Assembly: GCA_027023325.1 (NCBI GenBank)
Contig: JALVVQ010000304.1
Location: 1 to 6,516 of the forward strand
Direction: 5' to 3'
Origin: Campylobacteraceae bacterium
GTDB taxonomy: Bacteria > Campylobacterota > Campylobacteria > Campylobacterales > Sulfurovaceae
Length of the DNA: 6,516 bases
This document shows, in pieces, positions 4,714 through 6,516 of the stretch. Each line of letters begins with the position of its first letter. Positions within the stretch are counted from its first letter, which is position 1. The translations under genes and the position numbers were made by a program. A model generated the notes under the pieces. It saw nothing but the letters and a program-made list of their open reading frames with translations. It was not told the origin of the DNA and did not search any database.

Positions 4714-5154
4714 ATGATCGTATCTCAATATATGACACCTGAACACAGAGCCTGTGATACCATTTTTGCCAAAGCAGAAAATCTTGTCGCAGGCGGTGAC
4801 TGGGAACAGGCCGAAGAGGCATATGTGAACTTTGCCAATGACGTGCTGCTGCACTTTAAAAAAGAAGAAGAGACGCTTTTTCCCGCTTTTGAAAAACAGA
4901 CAGGCAGTGAGCAGGGGCCTACACAGGTGATGCGTTTTGAGCATGAGCAGGTCAAAGGGCTCATAGGTAAAATGGCTGAAGCGATAGAGGGGAAGGACAA
5001 AGATGCCTATCTCTCTCTGGCGGAATCCATGATGATCCTGCTCCAGCAGCACAATATGAAAGAGGAGCAGATGCTGTATGCTATGTGTGATAGGGTGATT
5101 CCTCGCACAGACAGAGAAGCACTCATTGAGACTATGGAGCAGGAAGCACTTTGA
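4714..5154 (+). CDS. Hemerythrin HHE-domain protein
   Basis: Hemerythrin-type four-helix bundles bind O2 or NO at a non-heme di-iron centre; in bacteria they serve oxygen sensing or delivery, and protection or repair under nitrosative stress. The 146-residue protein is one such domain. Likely iron ligands are His11 (MTPEHRACD), His47 and Glu51 (LLHFKKEEETLFP), His77 (RFEHEQV), and His113 with Glu117 or Glu118 (QQHNMKEEQMLY). This is the HHE pattern with HFxxEE in both halves. No signal peptide is seen, so it is cytoplasmic. The ATG at 4714 has AAGGAG eight bases upstream and lies 18 bp after the FmdE-like gene. The stop overlaps the TTG start of the next gene by three bases, suggesting coupling. 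The FNR-type promoter upstream supports a low-oxygen or nitrogen-oxide role. Confidence 0.94.
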   Translation: MIVSQYMTPEHRACDTIFAKAENLVAGGDWEQAEEAYVNFANDVLLHFKKEEETLFPAFEKQTGSEQGPTQVMRFEHEQVKGLIGKMAEAIEGKDKDAYLSLAESMMILLQQHNMKEEQMLYAMCDRVIPRTDREALIETMEQEAL

Positions 5155-5402
5155 ACAGAGTTACCTTGGATGTCCGTACACTAGAGCACCCGAAACCTCT
5201 CGAATATGGTATCGAGGCACTGAAAAGTCTCGATGGTCACAGCTATATCTATATGCTCAACCGTAAAAACCCTATCCCTCTGATTCGTTTGGCTCAGGAG
5301 CACGGGTTTCAGACACTCTCGCATGAGGCTTTCGAGCAAGAGTGGCATATCCTTATCAGCAAAAACAAGGAGCTTCCACTTAAGGAGTATTTAGATGTTT
5401 GA
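5151..5402 (+). CDS. DUF2249 domain protein
   Basis: This small 83-residue protein carries the DUF2249 signature near its start (LDVRTLEHPKPLEYGIEAL, residues 5-23), followed by a strand-helix-strand (YIYMLNRKNPIPLIRLAQEHGF) and an aromatic C-terminal strand (EQEWHILIS). The fold is SirA/TusA-like, and such proteins are often encoded beside or fused to hemerythrin domains and NO-response genes; the biochemical role is not established. The start is TTG at 5151, overlapping the hemerythrin stop as TTGA, with AGGA upstream at normal distance. No in-frame ATG would keep the conserved N-terminal motif, so the TTG is well supported. The end overlaps the next gene by 8 bp. Confidence 0.9.
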   Translation: MNRVTLDVRTLEHPKPLEYGIEALKSLDGHSYIYMLNRKNPIPLIRLAQEHGFQTLSHEAFEQEWHILISKNKELPLKEYLDV

Positions 5403-6516
5403 TCAAAATGGTCTCTCTCTTGACCAGGCACCCCCCATTCAAGTTGTCTTCGGTCTTTTCTTTATGGGTAGCCTCTTTGGTATTGTAGCTGGGTTGTCTC
5501 TTTTTTATTACGGTATCGATATCTACGACTTTTCTTCTACCGGCGCCATTGTCATGACGCACTTGTTAGCTCTGGGAGTGATGATGGCGTTTATGCTGGG
5601 AGCACTCTTTCAGATGCTGCCAGTGATTGCCGGTGTTGTTCTGGATGCACCTCTGCCCAAGGCTACTATGGTAAGAGCTCTCCTCTTTGCAGGTGTCGTA
5701 ACACTTATTTTTGGTTTTGTATACCACCTATCCTTTCTTTTCTTGTTCTCCTCTGTTTTTCTAGGATCTTCCCTGCTTTATATCGGCGTCACTATGCTGA
5801 TTCGATTACTCAAACTCTCTCATCACAGTGCTTCATCCAAAGGCATGCTCTTTGCATTGGGATCGCTTTGTGTGCTGGTACTATTGGGGCTCTATCTCGC
5901 ACTTACGCATGCACAGATGGTAGGAGGAGAGTACTTTCTTCAAATCAGAAAACTTCACTATAGCTTTGGTCTCTTTGGCTGGATAGGGTTGCTTATCGTC
6001 TCCATCTCTTTTCAGACGGTAGAGATGTTCTATGTCACGCCTGCCTATCCCAAAAGCATGAGTCGATATTTGCCTATGGGGATATTTTTGGTTCTCGTTG
6101 CTATGATTTTTGTCATACTGCTCAAGCCTGCTATGGCGGCATGGCTTCAGCCTCTTTTATACCTGGGGCTGGCACTCTATGGTCTGGTCACACTATTGCG
6201 GCTCTCCCAGAGAAAAAGACCTTTGGCAGATGCCACCATGTGGTTTTGGAGGATGGGGATGGGAAGCCTTATTTTAAGCATGCTTCTCTTGTTGATAGCA
6301 CATTTTGGAGGGGTTGATACACTTTTGCCTAGTGGAGCGGTGCTCTTTCTCTCTTTTGCGCTTAGTGTGCTCTTTGCTATGCTCTACAAAATCATTCCTT
6401 TTCTTACATGGTTTCATCTCAATGCACAAGGTTACTTTACAGCACCCATGATGCACGAGGTAATCCACCCTAAAACTGCTAAAAAGCATTTCTGGATTCA
6501 CTGTGCCATGGTGGCA
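5395..6516 (+). CDS. Polytopic NnrS-/heme-copper-oxidase-like membrane protein, 3' end outside the window
   Basis: 374 codons are open to the window end, with no stop. About ten hydrophobic helices are visible (roughly 15-40, 50-80, 92-112, 115-137, 148-170, 188-210, 222-242, 246-268, 286-306, 313-335). The motifs are those of NnrS-like and heme-copper oxidase subunit I-like proteins: THLLALG ... LGALFQMLPVIAG (His56), LHYSFGLFGWIGLL with FQTVEMFYVTPAYP (His188), and KIIPFLTWFHLNA (His341). These histidines, with His111 and His172, are candidate heme or metal ligands. NnrS proteins are heme- and copper-containing membrane proteins tied to NO stress, but a true oxidase activity cannot be claimed. 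The ATG at 5395 has AAGGAG seven bases upstream and overlaps the DUF2249 stop by 8 bp. It is the fourth gene of the FNR-box operon. Confidence 0.88.
   Translation, partial: MFDQNGLSLDQAPPIQVVFGLFFMGSLFGIVAGLSLFYYGIDIYDFSSTGAIVMTHLLALGVMMAFMLGALFQMLPVIAGVVLDAPLPKATMVRALLFAGVVTLIFGFVYHLSFLFLFSSVFLGSSLLYIGVTMLIRLLKLSHHSASSKGMLFALGSLCVLVLLGLYLALTHAQMVGGEYFLQIRKLHYSFGLFGWIGLLIVSISFQTVEMFYVTPAYPKSMSRYLPMGIFLVLVAMIFVILLKPAMAAWLQPLLYLGLALYGLVTLLRLSQRKRPLADATMWFWRMGMGSLILSMLLLLIAHFGGVDTLLPSGAVLFLSFALSVLFAMLYKIIPFLTWFHLNAQGYFTAPMMHEVIHPKTAKKHFWIHCAMVA

Noticed and set aside
5380..6501. Minus-strand ORFs at 5380-5562 and 6274-6501
   Set aside because: They are antisense to the membrane protein gene, whose plus-strand frame stays open to the window end with clear transmembrane helices.

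Overview
The window looks like a compact bacterial chromosome from Campylobacterota (the former Epsilonproteobacteria), most like the Sulfurovum/Sulfurimonas group. This is inferred from the protein character (PanD, RnhB, YbaB), short tight operons, moderate GC, TATAAT-type -10 boxes with poor -35 boxes, and the pairing of hemerythrin, DUF2249 and an NnrS-like membrane protein. I had no search tool, so the genus is a guess.

Left part (1-1880), housekeeping. The N-terminal three quarters of enolase (eno, minus strand) runs off the left edge. Upstream of it lies tRNA-Ser(GGA) on the minus strand. A small SRP RNA gene (4.5S-type, ffs) is on the plus strand, divergent from the tRNA. RNase HII (rnhB, minus strand) converges on ffs. 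Enolase makes phosphoenolpyruvate, the RNAs serve translation and membrane targeting, and RNase HII removes ribonucleotides from DNA.

Middle part (2051-3296), a minus-strand operon panD - ybaB - ankyrin-repeat gene. Consecutive genes overlap by one base (TAATG and TAGTG), so translation is probably coupled. An extended -10 promoter (TGGTATAAT) lies just upstream of panD.

Region 3297-3570 is a non-coding, near-palindromic element with 35-bp terminal inverted repeats (3 mismatches) and no transposase. It is best explained as a MITE-like insertion between the ferredoxin gene and panD. Its right end supplies the last codons and the stop codon of the ferredoxin gene, and its left end abuts the panD promoter.

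Right part (3556-6516), a divergent redox/nitrogen-oxide locus. A thioredoxin-like [2Fe-2S] ferredoxin gene reads leftward. A four-gene operon reads rightward: an FmdE-like Cys/His protein, a hemerythrin-domain protein, a DUF2249 protein, and a polytopic NnrS-/heme-copper-oxidase-like membrane protein cut by the window end. The intergenic region holds a perfect FNR/CRP-family site (TTGAT-N4-ATCAA) centred exactly 41.5 bp before the predicted start of transcription of the rightward operon. This is the classic class II activator geometry. The simplest reading is an operon switched on by low oxygen or nitrogen oxides, with di-iron, Fe-S and probably heme proteins handling NO or O2. The regulator is predicted from the site; the function of the operon is inferred from its families.
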